Position numbers and translations under genes: made by a program. The notes beneath the pieces are model-generated. The model saw only the letters and a program-made list of their open reading frames with translations, searched no databases and was not told where the DNA came from. Positions 39,074 through 48,396 of a DNA stretch of 64,000 nt are shown piece by piece; position 1 is the stretch's first letter, and each line of letters opens with the position of its first letter. This stretch comes from Candidatus Faecalibacterium faecigallinarum (GTDB taxonomy: Bacteria; Bacillota; Clostridia; Oscillospirales; Ruminococcaceae), in the NCBI GenBank assembly GCA_019119685.1, contig DWWN01000032.1, positions 1 to 64,000 of the forward strand. Reading direction: 5' to 3'.

Positions 39074-39361
39074 ATGTTCGAAGACAAGACTTTAGTTTGC
39101 AAGGACTGCGGCAAGGAGTTTGTTTGGACTGCCGGCGAGCAGGAGTTCTACGCATCCCGCGGCTTTGAGAACCAGCCCCAGCGCTGCAAGGCTTGCCGTG
39201 ACGCCCGCAAGAACGGCGCCCGTCCCGCCTCTACCGGCGAGCGCAAGATGTACGACGCTGTCTGCGCATCCTGCGGCAAGGCCTGCAAGGTTCCCTTCCA
39301 GCCCCGTGAGGACCGCCCCGTCTACTGCTCCGACTGCTTCGCTCGGATCAAGCAGAACTAA
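39074..39361 (+). CDS. Tandem zinc-ribbon small protein
   Basis: 95 residues with two stacked zinc ribbons: Cys9/Cys12 with Cys38/Cys41 (VCKDCGKEF ... RCKACR), and Cys64/Cys67/(Cys71) with Cys85/Cys88 (VCASCGKAC ... YCSDCF). The first matches the probable zinc-ribbon domain family and the second the CxxC-x-CxxC zinc-ribbon family found in small Firmicutes proteins. Basic linker between (KNGARPASTGERK), which suggests nucleic-acid binding. Strong promoter, good AAGAGGAG ribosome-binding site and a terminator imply high expression. Role unknown. Confidence 0.85.
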   Translation: MFEDKTLVCKDCGKEFVWTAGEQEFYASRGFENQPQRCKACRDARKNGARPASTGERKMYDAVCASCGKACKVPFQPREDRPVYCSDCFARIKQN

Positions 39362-39377
39362 GTTGTAACCGAGAAGG

Positions 39378-39411
39378 GCTCCTGCCGCTTTGGGCGGCGG
39401 GGGCTCTTTTT
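39378..39411 (+). terminator. Terminator of the zinc-ribbon gene
   Basis: GCTCCTGCCGC pairs with GCGGCGGGGGC using G-T pairs, followed by TCTTTTT. Confidence 0.78.
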
Positions 39412-39424
39412 GTGACCGGCTCAC

Positions 39425-39454
39425 TTGCAAAAGGGCCGGGGTTTGGGGTATGAT
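39425..39454 (+). promoter_or_regulatory. Promoter of the DUF1858-trmK-nif3 unit
   Basis: TTGCAA (39425-39430), 18-base spacer, TATGAT (39449-39454), 42 bases upstream of the ATG at 39497. Confidence 0.65.
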
Positions 39455-39496
39455 AAAGGCAGTACGCAACACGATACAATGGAGAGGATAAACGCC

Positions 39497-39754
39497 ATGT
39501 TTGATATTTTCAATTCCATCCGCAAGAACCACGACAGCGAGCCCTTCCAGGTCACCCGCCAGACCGTCATCGGCGACATTCTGGACCTGGACAGCACCAC
39601 CGCCCCCTACTTTATGGAGATCGGGATGCACTGCCTGGGCTGCCCCGCCTCCCGCGGGGAGAGCATCGAGGAGGCCTGCGCCGTCCACGGCGTGGACTGC
39701 GACGCTCTGATCCAGAAGCTGAACGCCCACCTGGCGAAAAAGGCCCAGGCCTGA
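39497..39754 (+). CDS. DUF1858 (hybrid-cluster-associated disulfide) domain protein
   Basis: 85 residues. The core IGDILDLDSTTAPYFMEIGMHCLGCPASRGESIEEAC (in parts) with Cys46-x2-Cys49 marks the DUF1858/TIGR03980 redox-disulfide domain, found alone or next to hybrid-cluster proteins. Function presumably redox or metal related. GGAGAGG lies before the ATG. trmK starts one base after its stop. Confidence 0.88.
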   Translation: MFDIFNSIRKNHDSEPFQVTRQTVIGDILDLDSTTAPYFMEIGMHCLGCPASRGESIEEACAVHGVDCDALIQKLNAHLAKKAQA

Positions 39755-39755
39755 T

Positions 39756-40412
39756 ATGGGCCCCACCCTGGACGCACGGCTGGCGGCCGCGGCGGCGCTG
39801 GTCCGGCCGGGGCTGCCGGTGGCGGACGTGGGCTGTGACCACGGCAAGCTGACCGCCGCCCTGGCCTGCTCGGGGCTGTACCCGAAGGTGATCGGCTCCG
39901 ACCTGCGCCCCGGCCCGCTGGTCAAGGCCCGCCAGACCATCGAAGCAGCGCACTGTCAAGACCGCGTCGAGCTGAGGCTCGGCGACGGTCTTTCAGTGCT
40001 GTCTGCGGGGGAGGTGGGCACCGTGGTCATCGCGGGGGTGTCGGCCCGGACCGCCTGGGAAATGGTGGAGGCCGCTCCCTGGGTGTCTGCGCCCGGCGGG
40101 CCGCGGCTGGTGCTGATCCCCGCCACCCGCCACGACGAGCTGCGCCGCTGGCTGGCGGGGCACGGCTTCCGGCTGGTCTGCGACCGGCCGGTGGAGGCGG
40201 CGGGCCGCTGGTACGCGGTGATGGCCGCCGAGTATGACGGGCACTGCCATGCCCTGACCTGGGCCGAGGCCCTCTACGGCCGGACGGGGGAGTGGCCGGA
40301 GGCCGCCGGCTACGCCGCCAAACAGCGGGAAAAGCTGGCAAAGCTCCGCCTGGGCATCCCGGACGGCGCCCCCGACGCCCGGGAGATCGACGCACTGCTG
40401 CAAGGAGGCTGA
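39756..40412 (+). CDS. trmK: tRNA (adenine(22)-N1)-methyltransferase TrmK
   Basis: 218 residues. SAM-binding motif ADVGCDHGKLTAAL with the cysteine/histidine pattern typical of TrmK, and RLGDGLSVL. The usual NPPY-like catalytic stretch is not present, as in the family, where IAGMGG is seen; here it reads IAGVSA, a deviation from the usual Gly-rich motif. It is next to a nif3-like gene, the conserved Firmicutes order. Confidence 0.85.
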   Translation: MGPTLDARLAAAAALVRPGLPVADVGCDHGKLTAALACSGLYPKVIGSDLRPGPLVKARQTIEAAHCQDRVELRLGDGLSVLSAGEVGTVVIAGVSARTAWEMVEAAPWVSAPGGPRLVLIPATRHDELRRWLAGHGFRLVCDRPVEAAGRWYAVMAAEYDGHCHALTWAEALYGRTGEWPEAAGYAAKQREKLAKLRLGIPDGAPDAREIDALLQGG

Positions 40413-40416
40413 CTGT

Positions 40417-41199
40417 ATGGAACCCATTGCCATCCAAACCATTTACGAGGCCATGACCCGCATCGCCCCGCCTGAGCTGGCCGAAAGCTGGGACAACCCC
40501 GGCCTGCTGGTGGACTGCGGCCGCCCGGCCGTCCGGGCCCTCACCGCGCTGGACATCACCCCCGCGGTGGTGGACGAGGCAAAGCGGCTGGGCTGTGAGG
40601 TGATCGTCGCCCACCACCCGGTGATCTTTTCCCCGCTCAAGCGGCTGGACCGGCAGGACGTGCCCTTCCTGCTGGTGGAAGCGGGCATTTCGGCCATCTG
40701 TATGCACACCAACTTTGACGCCGCCGAAGGGGGCGTCAACGACACGCTGGCCGGCATCTTCGGGATGCGGCAGGCCCAGCCCTTTGCAAACGGCTGCGGC
40801 CGGGTCGGGGAGATCGACCCGGTCACGGTGCCCGCGCTGGCCGCTCTGGCCCGGGAGCGCCTGGGCGCCCTCTGCGTGCCGCCCCTGGAAGGGCCCGCCG
40901 TGCAGGTCAAATACACCGACAACGGTCGCCCGGTGAAGCGGCTGGCCGTCATCAGCGGATCGGGCGGCAGCCTCTTTGCCGAGGCGCTGGCTGTGGGGGC
41001 GGACTGCCTGCTGACCGGCGAGGCAAGCCACCACGCCGCCATCGACGCGGCCCGGCTGGGCCTGGGGCTGATCGCCGCCGGCCATTACGCCACCGAATAC
41101 CCGGCCGCGGCCGCCCTGGCCGCCCGCCTGCAGGAGGCGGTGCCGGGCCTTGCCGTGATCGCCAGCCGGGAAAACCGGGACCCCTTTACTTATTTATAA
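40417..41199 (+). CDS. Nif3-like dinuclear metal-centre protein
   Basis: 260 residues. Metal ligands are visible in VIVAHHPVIFSPLKRL (His-His), MHTNFDAAEGGVNDTLA (His, Asp) and AGHYATEYP (His, Glu near the C-terminus). It lacks the middle PII-like insertion found in longer Bacillus homologues (about 370 residues). GGAGG precedes the ATG. Possible GTP cyclohydrolase or phosphatase-like role; unproven. Partner of trmK. Confidence 0.92.
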   Translation: MEPIAIQTIYEAMTRIAPPELAESWDNPGLLVDCGRPAVRALTALDITPAVVDEAKRLGCEVIVAHHPVIFSPLKRLDRQDVPFLLVEAGISAICMHTNFDAAEGGVNDTLAGIFGMRQAQPFANGCGRVGEIDPVTVPALAALARERLGALCVPPLEGPAVQVKYTDNGRPVKRLAVISGSGGSLFAEALAVGADCLLTGEASHHAAIDAARLGLGLIAAGHYATEYPAAAALAARLQEAVPGLAVIASRENRDPFTYL

Positions 41200-41247
41200 T
41201 GCAGCCCCCTCCGCCGTCCGCGCGGAAGGGGCGGAAAGGACCTTACT

Positions 41248-42993
41248 ATGGCACTGGACGCCGCTACCCTGGCGCTGACGGCAGCCGAACTGGGCCGCAT
41301 CGTGACCGACGCCAAGATCGCCAAAATCTTTGAACCCACACGGGACGAGCTGGTCATCACCCTGCGCACCCGCACCGACACCTACAGCCTGCTGCTGTCG
41401 GCCCGCAGCGGGTCGGCCCGGGTCTGTCTGACCAGCGAGACCTTTGAAAACCCCGAGACCCCGCCCTCCTTCTGTATGCTGATGCGCAAGCACCTGACCG
41501 GCGGCCGCCTGACCGCTGTTCGGATGGAGCCGGGGGACCGGATCGTCTACTTCGATTTCCTGTGCACCAACGAGATGGGGGACCTTGTCACCAACACCCT
41601 CTGCGCCGAGCTGATGGGCCGCTATTCCAACCTGGTGCTGGTCCAGAGCGGGCGGATCATCGACGCGCTCAAGCGGGTGGATTTTGAGGACAGCGAGATC
41701 CGGCAGCTGCTGCCGGGGCTGGCCTACACCGTGCCGCCCAAGCCCGCCCGGCCCGACTTCCTGGCCGCCAGCGCCGCCTCCATCGTGGCGGCCGCCTGCC
41801 AGAAAGACCTGCCGGTGGCCGCCGCCCTCAGCCGGACGGTGGCGGGGGTGGGGCCGGTGGTCTGCCGGGAAGCCGCCTGGCGCGCCTTCGGCCCCGCGGA
41901 GCAGACCGCCTGCGAGCTGGACGAGGCCGGCAAGCGCCGCCTGCTGGACGCCATCGAGGGGCTGAAAGCGGAGCACGCCGCGGGCGGCTGCCCGTGCAGC
42001 GTGGCCACCCCCGAGGGCAAGCCGGTGGAGTTCACCTTCTTCAAGCCGCAGCAGTACGGCGGCAGCTACGAGATCCGGCAGTGGCCCTCCTTCTGCGAGA
42101 TGCTGGAAGGCTACTACGCCGAAAAGGACCGCGCCGAGCGGCTGCGCACCAAGAGCAAGGAACTGCACAAAGCGGTGCACAATATGTACGAGCGTGCCGT
42201 CCGCAAGCAGGCCGCCCGTAAGGAAGAGCTGGCCGCCAGCGAAAAGAGCGAGCAGCTGCGGCTGTACGGCGAACTTTTGTCGGCCAACCTCTACCAGGCC
42301 CAAAAGGGGATGAAGAGCATCACCGTCCCCAACTGGTACGACGAGGGAAAGGAAGTGACCATCCCCCTCGACGTCCGCTACACCCCCAGCCAGAACGCGC
42401 AAAACTATTTCAAGAGCTACAAGAAAAAGCAGACCGCCGCCCGGATGCTGGTGGACCTGCTGGCCGAAGGGGAAAAGGAGATCGCCTACCTGGAAACGGT
42501 CCTCTACGAGGTGGAGAGCGCCCCCGGCGAGGCCGCCCTGAACGAGATCCGCGCCGAGCTGAAAAGCCAGGGGTACTTAAAATACTACAAGCCCCGGGAC
42601 CGCAAGCAGAAGCCCGCCGATTTTTACCGCTATGTATCTTCGGACGGGTTCGAGATTCTGGTAGGGCGCAACAACCTCCAGAACGAGCGACTGACCCTGC
42701 ACACCGCCCGCGGCAAGGACCTTTGGTTCCACACCAAGAACGCCCCCGGCAGCCACACCGTGGTGATGAGCGGGGGCCGGGACATCCCCGACCGCACCCG
42801 GGAGGAGGCCGCCCAGCTGGCGGTGCTCCATTCCAGCCAGGCCAAGGGGGTCAAGGTGGCGGTGGACTACACCGAGGTGAAGAACATCCGCAAGACCGCC
42901 GGCCTCAAGCCCGGCATGGTGCTGTACGACAAATACGAGACAGCCTACATCACCCCCGACCCCGCCCTGGCCGAAAAACTAAAAAAGAAATGA
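41248..42993 (+). CDS. rqcH: Rqc2 homologue RqcH (NFACT protein)
   Basis: 581 residues. Ribosome-associated quality-control factor that adds C-terminal alanine tails to stalled chains on 50S subunits. Domains in order: NFACT-N (MALDAATLALTAAELGRIV..., LCAELMGRYSNLVLV), helix-hairpin-helix, a coiled coil (about 290-370, 420-460), and NFACT-R (EILVGRNNLQNERLTLHTA, DLWFHTKNAPGSHTVV). The NFACT-N DR-type motif appears as SLLLSARSGSARV rather than the usual DxR, so the catalytic pattern should be checked. Ends at a terminator before the S10 leader. Confidence 0.92.
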   Translation: MALDAATLALTAAELGRIVTDAKIAKIFEPTRDELVITLRTRTDTYSLLLSARSGSARVCLTSETFENPETPPSFCMLMRKHLTGGRLTAVRMEPGDRIVYFDFLCTNEMGDLVTNTLCAELMGRYSNLVLVQSGRIIDALKRVDFEDSEIRQLLPGLAYTVPPKPARPDFLAASAASIVAAACQKDLPVAAALSRTVAGVGPVVCREAAWRAFGPAEQTACELDEAGKRRLLDAIEGLKAEHAAGGCPCSVATPEGKPVEFTFFKPQQYGGSYEIRQWPSFCEMLEGYYAEKDRAERLRTKSKELHKAVHNMYERAVRKQAARKEELAASEKSEQLRLYGELLSANLYQAQKGMKSITVPNWYDEGKEVTIPLDVRYTPSQNAQNYFKSYKKKQTAARMLVDLLAEGEKEIAYLETVLYEVESAPGEAALNEIRAELKSQGYLKYYKPRDRKQKPADFYRYVSSDGFEILVGRNNLQNERLTLHTARGKDLWFHTKNAPGSHTVVMSGGRDIPDRTREEAAQLAVLHSSQAKGVKVAVDYTEVKNIRKTAGLKPGMVLYDKYETAYITPDPALAEKLKKK

Positions 42994-43001
42994 CTTTTGT
43001 G

Positions 43002-43030
43002 CCGTCCGTCAAAAAATGGACGGTATTTTT
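43002..43030 (+). terminator. Terminator of rqcH
   Basis: CCGTCC (43002-43007) pairs with GGACGG (43018-43023), followed by TATTTTT. Confidence 0.8.
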
Positions 43031-43053
43031 GTGGATTTCGTGGAATTGCCCTC

Positions 43054-43082
43054 TTGCACGCGGGCCAGACTTATAGTATTAT
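43054..43082 (+). promoter_or_regulatory. Distal promoter P1 of the S10 region
   Basis: TTGCAC (43054-43059), 17-base spacer, TATTAT (43077-43082), about 440 bases before rpsJ. Confidence 0.7.
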
Positions 43083-43155
43083 AAGGAGGCAGCCGGGCGG
43101 TGCGGAGCATCGGCGTCGCTGCGCAAAAAAAGTTTGATTTTTTTCAAAAAAGGGC

Positions 43156-43184
43156 TTGCAAAAAAGGGCCGGATATGGTAAAAT
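43156..43184 (+). promoter_or_regulatory. Proximal promoter P2 of the S10 region
   Basis: TTGCAA (43156-43161), 17-base spacer, TAAAAT (43179-43184). An A/T-rich tract just upstream (43130-43150) may be an UP element. Leaves a leader of about 330 bases. Confidence 0.75.
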
Positions 43185-43190
43185 ATCTGA

Positions 43191-43521
43191 CGGCTGCAAA
43201 GGGCTTGTGCGATACAAGTCGTGCAGGCCACGATATGCGTTGATGCGGGAGGTTGTCGCACGGCTCGGCCGATGCGGGTTATTTCCGCGGAGTATGTCCG
43301 ATCTAAGAACCGGGCGAAAGAATTACTGACAGTGAAGGGATATGTCCCCGCGCTCACGGCGCGATGAGGACCAATGTCCGCTTGTCTTTGCTAGATTTCT
43401 TTCCGGGAAAACTGCGTGGCGGTTTACCGGCTTTTCTAATGCGAAGATGTGAGACACCCGGAACAGTGTGCAGTGATTGATCGAGTTGCCCATACACAAC
43501 ATTTTGAGGAGGCACAGCCAC
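43191..43521 (+). promoter_or_regulatory. Long 5' leader of the ribosomal protein operon
   Basis: About 330 bases without a supported gene between promoter P2 and rpsJ. Several short stems are visible (for example CCGCGCTCACGGCGCGATGAGGAC-like pairing near 43348-43372 and CCGGGAAAACTGCGTGGCGG with TTACCGG near 43398-43430), and an AGGAGG before rpsJ. It may carry autogenous control, but I cannot assign it to a known ribosomal-protein leader family. Confidence 0.5.
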
Positions 43522-43833
43522 ATGGCAGTCAAAGAGAAAATCAGAATCCGTCTTCAGAGCTACGACGTCCAGCTGATCGATGCTGCGGCAGAGAAGATCG
43601 TCGAGACCGCAAAGCGCACCGGCGCCCGCGTGTCCGGCCCCATCCCCCTGCCCACCGACCGTGAGGTGGTCACCGTCCTGCGTGCGACCCACAAGTACAA
43701 GGACAGCCGCGAGCAGTTCGAGAGCCGCACCCACAAGCGCCTGATCGACATTCTGAAGCCGTCCAATAAGACGGTGGAGGCCCTGATGAGCCTCCAGCTC
43801 CCCGCTGGCGTGGACATCGAGATCAAGCTGTAA
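43522..43833 (+). CDS. rpsJ: 30S ribosomal protein S10
   Basis: 103 residues, normal length. [20 protein letters not shown] and the [23 protein letters not shown]-type loop (seen in parts) identify it. Assembles late in the 30S head; also the NusE transcription factor. First gene of the cluster, with GAGGAGG before the ATG. Confidence 0.98.
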   Translation: MAVKEKIRIRLQSYDVQLIDAAAEKIVETAKRTGARVSGPIPLPTDREVVTVLRATHKYKDSREQFESRTHKRLIDILKPSNKTVEALMSLQLPAGVDIEIKL

Positions 43834-43847
43834 CAGCTTGCAGGATG

Positions 43848-43894
43848 CCCTCGTTTCCCGAGGGGTCACGTTGGCGGTGACGTGCGCCGCCAAC
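43848..43894 (+). promoter_or_regulatory. Two tandem hairpins between rpsJ and rplC
   Basis: CCCTCG (43848-43853) pairs with CGAGGG (43859-43864), and GTTGGCGG (43870-43877) pairs with CCGCCAAC (43887-43894). No T tract, so not a terminator. Perhaps an mRNA processing or translational control element for rplC. Confidence 0.55.
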
Positions 43895-43921
43895 CAATAA
43901 CCTTTACAGGAGGAAAAGAAA

Positions 43922-44554
43922 ATGGTTAAAGGCATTATCGGCAAAAAGGTCGGTATGACCCAGCTGTTTGACGAAAACGGCAAGGTCATCCCTGTGACCG
44001 TCATCGAGGCAGGCCCCTGCACCGTCGTGCAGAAAAAGACTGTCGAGAGCGACGGCTATCAGGCTGTTCAGCTGGGCTTCGGCGAGGTTTCCGCCAAGAA
44101 GGTCAACAAGGCAGCCGCGGGCCACTTCAAGAAGGCGAACGTGGCCCCCAAGAAGACCCTCCGCGAGTTCCGTCTCGAGGATGTCTCCGGCCTGAATGTG
44201 GGCGATGTCATCAAGGCTGACGTCTTCGCCGCTGGCGACAAGGTGGATGTGGCCGGCATCTCCAAGGGCAAGGGCTACCAGGGCGTCATCAAGCGCTACG
44301 GCCAGCACCGCCTGCGTGAGAGCCACGGCACCGGCCCCGTCGCACGGCATGCCGGCTCCAACGGCTCGACTTCGACCCCGAGCCGCGTTTATCCCGGCAA
44401 GCGCCTGCCCGGCCACATGGGCTTTGTGCGGGTCACCGTGCAGAACCTGACGGTCGTCAAGGTGGACACCGAGAACAATCTGATCGCTGTCAAGGGTGCG
44501 GTCCCCGGTACCAAGGGCACCATCATCACCCTGGCCAACAGCGTGAAGGCCTAA
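43922..44554 (+). CDS. rplC: 50S ribosomal protein L3
   Basis: 210 residues. [20 protein letters not shown] at the N-terminus and the central loop [18 protein letters not shown], with [25 protein letters not shown] (in parts). Binds near the 5' end of 23S rRNA and the peptidyl transferase centre. AGGAGG precedes the ATG; rplD follows after 14 bases. Confidence 0.98.
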   Translation: MVKGIIGKKVGMTQLFDENGKVIPVTVIEAGPCTVVQKKTVESDGYQAVQLGFGEVSAKKVNKAAAGHFKKANVAPKKTLREFRLEDVSGLNVGDVIKADVFAAGDKVDVAGISKGKGYQGVIKRYGQHRLRESHGTGPVARHAGSNGSTSTPSRVYPGKRLPGHMGFVRVTVQNLTVVKVDTENNLIAVKGAVPGTKGTIITLANSVKA

Positions 44555-44568
44555 GGAGGAAAGCTACA

Positions 44569-45192
44569 ATGGCAAAATTTGACGTAGTCGATCGGAACGG
44601 CAAAAAGGTCAGCGAGATCGAGCTTTCCGACGCCGTGTTCGGCATCACCCCGAACGAAAAGGCTGTTCACATCGCAGTCGTGAACTTCCTGGCCAACCAG
44701 CGCCAGGGCACCCAGAACACCAAGATCCGCAAGGAAGTCTCGGGCGGCGGCAAGAAGCCCTGGCGCCAGAAGGGCACCGGCCACGCCCGCCAGGGCTCCA
44801 TCCGCGCTCCCCAGTGGACCCACGGCGGCGTCGCCCTGGGCCCCAAGCCCCGCAGCTACAGCTACCACATCAACAATAAGGTGCGCCGCCTGGCCCTGCT
44901 CAGCGTGCTGAGCGACAAGGCTGCCAACGGCAACATGATCGTGGTGGATAACCTGGCTGTGGAGGCCTACAAGACCAAGGCTGTGGTCGAGATGCTGAAC
45001 GCCATCGGCGCCGGCAAGAAGAACCTGGTGGTCAACGAGACCGTCGATCCCATGTTCGTCAAGAGCGCCGCCAACATCCAGGGCGTCAAGACCACCTTCG
45101 CCGGCAGCGTGAACACCTATGACGTGCTGAACGCCGACAAGCTGATCATCAGCCAGGGCGCAGCGAAGAAGCTCGAGGAGGTGCTTGGCTAA
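44569..45192 (+). CDS. rplD: 50S ribosomal protein L4
   Basis: 207 residues. The extended loop [31 protein letters not shown] (parts) lines the exit tunnel. In E. coli L4 represses the S10 operon; no such site has been shown here. Its stop overlaps the rplW start by one base. Confidence 0.98.
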   Translation: MAKFDVVDRNGKKVSEIELSDAVFGITPNEKAVHIAVVNFLANQRQGTQNTKIRKEVSGGGKKPWRQKGTGHARQGSIRAPQWTHGGVALGPKPRSYSYHINNKVRRLALLSVLSDKAANGNMIVVDNLAVEAYKTKAVVEMLNAIGAGKKNLVVNETVDPMFVKSAANIQGVKTTFAGSVNTYDVLNADKLIISQGAAKKLEEVLG

Positions 45193-45488
45193 TGAAAACC
45201 GCACATGACATCATCCTGAAGCCGGTCATCACCGAGAACTCCATGGCTGGCATCGCTGACAAGAAGTACACCTTCAAGGTCGCCACCGACGCCACCAAGA
45301 TCGAGATCGCCCAGGCGGTCGAGACCCTGTTCCCCGGCGCCAAGGTCGCCAAGGTGAACACCATTTCGGTCCGCGGCCGTTTCCGCCGCCAGGGCCTGCA
45401 CGGCGGCTACACCGCCGCTGCCAAGAAGGCCATCGTGACCCTGACCAAGGACTCCAAGGAGATCGAGTTCTTCAACAGCATGGTCTGA
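45192..45488 (+). CDS. rplW: 50S ribosomal protein L23
   Basis: 98 residues. HDIILKPVITENSMAGIADKKYTFKV start and the loop RRQGLHGGYTAAAKKAIVTL identify it. Lies at the exit tunnel rim, docking trigger factor and SRP. TAATGA overlap with rplD indicates coupled translation. Confidence 0.97.
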   Translation: MKTAHDIILKPVITENSMAGIADKKYTFKVATDATKIEIAQAVETLFPGAKVAKVNTISVRGRFRRQGLHGGYTAAAKKAIVTLTKDSKEIEFFNSMV

Positions 45489-45570
45489 TGACCCACCGGC
45501 CCGCCGAGGGCCGCCCTATGGGGATATGACCCCGATAATAATTCATGAGATAAGTTAAAGGAGAATAGCA

Positions 45571-46401
45571 ATGGCTATCAAGAAATACGGCCCCACTACC
45601 CCGGGCCGCCGCGGCATGACCGTCACGGACTACAGTGTCCTGTCCAAGGTCGCCCCTGAGCGCAGCCTGCTGGAGCCCATGAAGAAGCACAGCGGCCGCA
45701 ACAACACCGGCAAGATCACCGTCCGCCACCACGGCGGCGGCAACCGGACCAAGTACCGCATCATCGACTTCAAGCGCCAGAAGGTGGATATGCCCGCCAC
45801 GGTCAAGACCATCGAGTATGATCCCAACCGCAGCGCGTTCATCTGCCTGGTGGAGTACACCGACGGCGTCAAGAGCTATATCATCTGCCCCGAGGGCCTG
45901 AAGGTGGGCGACACCATCATCAGCAGCGCCAGCGCCGACATCAAGCCCGGCAACTGCCTGCCCTTCGAGAACATCCCCGTCGGTACCATCCTGCACAACA
46001 TCGAGCTGTACCCCGGCCGCGGCGCCCAGCTGGTCCGCTCCGCCGGCAACATGGCTCAGCTGATGGCTAAGGAGAATGGCTACGCCCTGATCCGTCTGCC
46101 CTCCGGCGAGATGCGCAACGTTCCCCTGAACTGCACCGCAGTCGTGGGCCAGGTCTCCAACATCGACCACGAGAACGTCAACCTGGGCAAGGCCGGCCGC
46201 AAGCGCCACATGGGCGTCCGTCCCGGCAGCCGCGGTTCTGTCATGAACCCCAACGACCACCCGCACGGCGGCGGCGAGGGCCGCGCCCCGATCGGCCACT
46301 CCGGGCCTATGACCCCCTGGGGCAAGCCCGCACTGGGCCTCAAGACCCGCAAGCACCACAAGCGCTCCGACAAGCTGATCGTGAAGCGTGCCGGCAAGTA
46401 A
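45571..46401 (+). CDS. rplB: 50S ribosomal protein L2
   Basis: 276 residues. [18 protein letters not shown] start, [19 protein letters not shown], and the C-terminal [18 protein letters not shown] with the conserved His near the peptidyl transferase centre. An 82-base gap separates it from rplW, longer than elsewhere in the operon. AAAGGAG precedes the ATG. Confidence 0.98.
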   Translation: MAIKKYGPTTPGRRGMTVTDYSVLSKVAPERSLLEPMKKHSGRNNTGKITVRHHGGGNRTKYRIIDFKRQKVDMPATVKTIEYDPNRSAFICLVEYTDGVKSYIICPEGLKVGDTIISSASADIKPGNCLPFENIPVGTILHNIELYPGRGAQLVRSAGNMAQLMAKENGYALIRLPSGEMRNVPLNCTAVVGQVSNIDHENVNLGKAGRKRHMGVRPGSRGSVMNPNDHPHGGGEGRAPIGHSGPMTPWGKPALGLKTRKHHKRSDKLIVKRAGK

Positions 46402-46417
46402 GAGAGGAGTGTAGACC

Positions 46418-46684
46418 ATGGGTAGAAGTATTAAGAAGGGACCTTTCGTCCAGCCTGCTCTTATGAAGCGCGTGGAAGCAATGAACGCTTCCGGCAAAAA
46501 GCAGGTCATCAAGACCTGGAGCCGGGCCTCCACCATCTTCCCCGAGTTCGTGGGCCACACCTTCGCCGTCCATGACGGCCGCAAGCACGTGCCCGTGTAC
46601 GTCACCGAGGATATGGTTGGCCACAAGCTGGGTGAGTTCGTGCCCACCCGCACCTTCAAGGGCCACACCGGCAATTCTAAGTAA
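46418..46684 (+). CDS. rpsS: 30S ribosomal protein S19
   Basis: 88 residues. [20 protein letters not shown] start and [35 protein letters not shown] (parts) are diagnostic. Binds 16S rRNA in the head with S13. AGAGAGGAG precedes the ATG. Confidence 0.98.
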   Translation: MGRSIKKGPFVQPALMKRVEAMNASGKKQVIKTWSRASTIFPEFVGHTFAVHDGRKHVPVYVTEDMVGHKLGEFVPTRTFKGHTGNSK

Positions 46685-46703
46685 GTGAAGGAGGAACACA
46701 AAC

Positions 46704-47039
46704 ATGGAAGCTCGGGCAATTCTTCGTTATGCCCGCATTAGTCCGCGCAAGGTTTCGATCGTGATGGACCTCATCCGTAACAAGCCCCTGGACGAAGCGA
46801 TGGCGATCCTGCAGTACACCCCGAAGGCCGCTTGTGAGCCCCTTCTGAAGCTGGTGAAGTCTGCGGCTGCAAATGCAGAAAACAACTTCAATATGGATAA
46901 GAACAACCTCTATGTGGCCGAGTGCTACGTCTGCCCCGGCCCCACGCTGAAGCGGATGATGCCCCGCGCCCAGGGCCGCGGCTACCGCATCCTGAAGCGC
47001 ACCAGCCACATGACCGTCGTTCTGAAAGAGAAAGAGTAA
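46704..47039 (+). CDS. rplV: 50S ribosomal protein L22
   Basis: 111 residues. [30 protein letters not shown] start; the tunnel hairpin [25 protein letters not shown] (parts) ends the protein. Macrolide-related hairpin appears normal. GAAGGAGG precedes the ATG. Confidence 0.97.
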   Translation: MEARAILRYARISPRKVSIVMDLIRNKPLDEAMAILQYTPKAACEPLLKLVKSAAANAENNFNMDKNNLYVAECYVCPGPTLKRMMPRAQGRGYRILKRTSHMTVVLKEKE

Positions 47040-47055
47040 GCGAGGAGGTAAACAA

Positions 47056-47769
47056 ATGGGCCAGAAAGTTAATCCGCACGGACTTCGTGTCGGCGTTATT
47101 AAAGACTGGGACAGCCGCTGGTTTGCTTCCAAGAAGGACTTCAGCGATAACCTGGTGGAGGATCACAAGATCCGCACTGAGCTGAAGGCTCTGCTCAAGG
47201 ACGCCGGCGTCCCCAAGATCGAGATCGAGCGCACCGTGGATTCTTCCACCAGCGCCCCCCGCGTTACCGTGAACATCTACTGCGCCAAGCCCGGCATGGT
47301 CATTGGTAAGGGCGGCGAGGAGCGCATCGCGCTCCAGTCCAAGCTCTCCAAGGAGTACGGCAAGAACATCGTGGTCAACGTCATCGAGGTGAAGAGCCCC
47401 TCCACCAACGCACAGCTGGTGGCTGAGGACATCGCCCGTCAGCTGGAGAACCGCGTCACCTTCCGCCGCGCCATGAAGCAGTGCATCCGCAACGCCATGA
47501 GCCCCCGCGACCGCAGCACCGTCCCCGCGAAGGGCATCAAGGCCATGGTCTCGGGCCGTCTGGCTGGCGCCGACATCGCCCGTACCGAGAGCTACCACGA
47601 GGGCACCATCCCCCTGCAGACCCTGCGCGCCGACATCGACTACGGCTTTGCAGAGGCTGCCACCACCTACGGCCGCATCGGCGTCAAGGTGTGGATCTAC
47701 AAGGGCGAGGTCCTCAAGAGCGCAAAGACTGCCAAGACCGCGCCTAAGAAGGAAGGAGGCAACAAGTAA
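47056..47769 (+). CDS. rpsC: 30S ribosomal protein S3
   Basis: 237 residues. [20 protein letters not shown] start, KH motif [16 protein letters not shown], and the C-terminal domain [19 protein letters not shown]. Part of the mRNA entry tunnel. Stop overlaps the rplP ATG by one base. Confidence 0.98.
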   Translation: MGQKVNPHGLRVGVIKDWDSRWFASKKDFSDNLVEDHKIRTELKALLKDAGVPKIEIERTVDSSTSAPRVTVNIYCAKPGMVIGKGGEERIALQSKLSKEYGKNIVVNVIEVKSPSTNAQLVAEDIARQLENRVTFRRAMKQCIRNAMSPRDRSTVPAKGIKAMVSGRLAGADIARTESYHEGTIPLQTLRADIDYGFAEAATTYGRIGVKVWIYKGEVLKSAKTAKTAPKKEGGNK

Positions 47770-48209
47770 TGTTACTGCCTAAGCGTGTTAAGTACCGCCG
47801 CGTCCAGCGCGGCCGCATGACCGGCAAGGCCACCCGCGGCAACGTGGTGTGCCAGGGCCAGTACGGCCTTGTTGCCCTGGAGCCGGCCTGGATCACCTCC
47901 GCACAGATCGAGGCCGCCCGTGTCGCCATGACCCGTTATATCAAGCGTGGCGGCAAGGTCTGGATCAAGATCTTCCCCGACAAGCCCGTCACCGAAAAGC
48001 CGGCCGAGACCCGCATGGGTTCCGGTAAGGGCTCGCCCGAGTACTGGGTGGCTGTGGTCAAGCCCGGCCGCGTCCTGTTTGAGCTGGCGGACGTGGATGA
48101 GGCGACCGCCCGCGAGGCCCTGCGCCTGGCGATGCACAAGCTGCCCATCAAGTGCAAATTTGTTGTCCGCGAGGACTCCGTGAAGGAGGATGGCACCAAT
48201 GAAGGCTAA
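47769..48209 (+). CDS. rplP: 50S ribosomal protein L16
   Basis: 146 residues. [25 protein letters not shown] start, [23 protein letters not shown]. Binds near the A site. Overlaps rpsC and rpmC, forming a translationally coupled group. Confidence 0.98.
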   Translation: MLLPKRVKYRRVQRGRMTGKATRGNVVCQGQYGLVALEPAWITSAQIEAARVAMTRYIKRGGKVWIKIFPDKPVTEKPAETRMGSGKGSPEYWVAVVKPGRVLFELADVDEATAREALRLAMHKLPIKCKFVVREDSVKEDGTNEG

Positions 48210-48384
48210 TGAACTCCGCGAAATGCAGCCCGCAGAGCTGACCAGCAAGCTGGCAGACCTGAAGGCCGAGCTGTTTAACCTGCGTTTCCAGCATGCCATC
48301 AACCAGCTGGAGAACCCCGGCCGCATCGAAGCAGTCAAGCGCGACATCGCCCGTGTGATGACCGTGCTGGCAGAGAAGCAGTAA
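48199..48384 (+). CDS. rpmC: 50S ribosomal protein L29
   Basis: 61 residues, [23 protein letters not shown] 48199 is chosen because AAGGAGG (48183-48189) lies nine bases upstream, while ATG 48190 would leave no spacing. It overlaps the end of rplP by 11 bases. Confidence 0.96.
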   Translation: MKANELREMQPAELTSKLADLKAELFNLRFQHAINQLENPGRIEAVKRDIARVMTVLAEKQ

Positions 48385-48396
48385 GGAGGTTAAACG

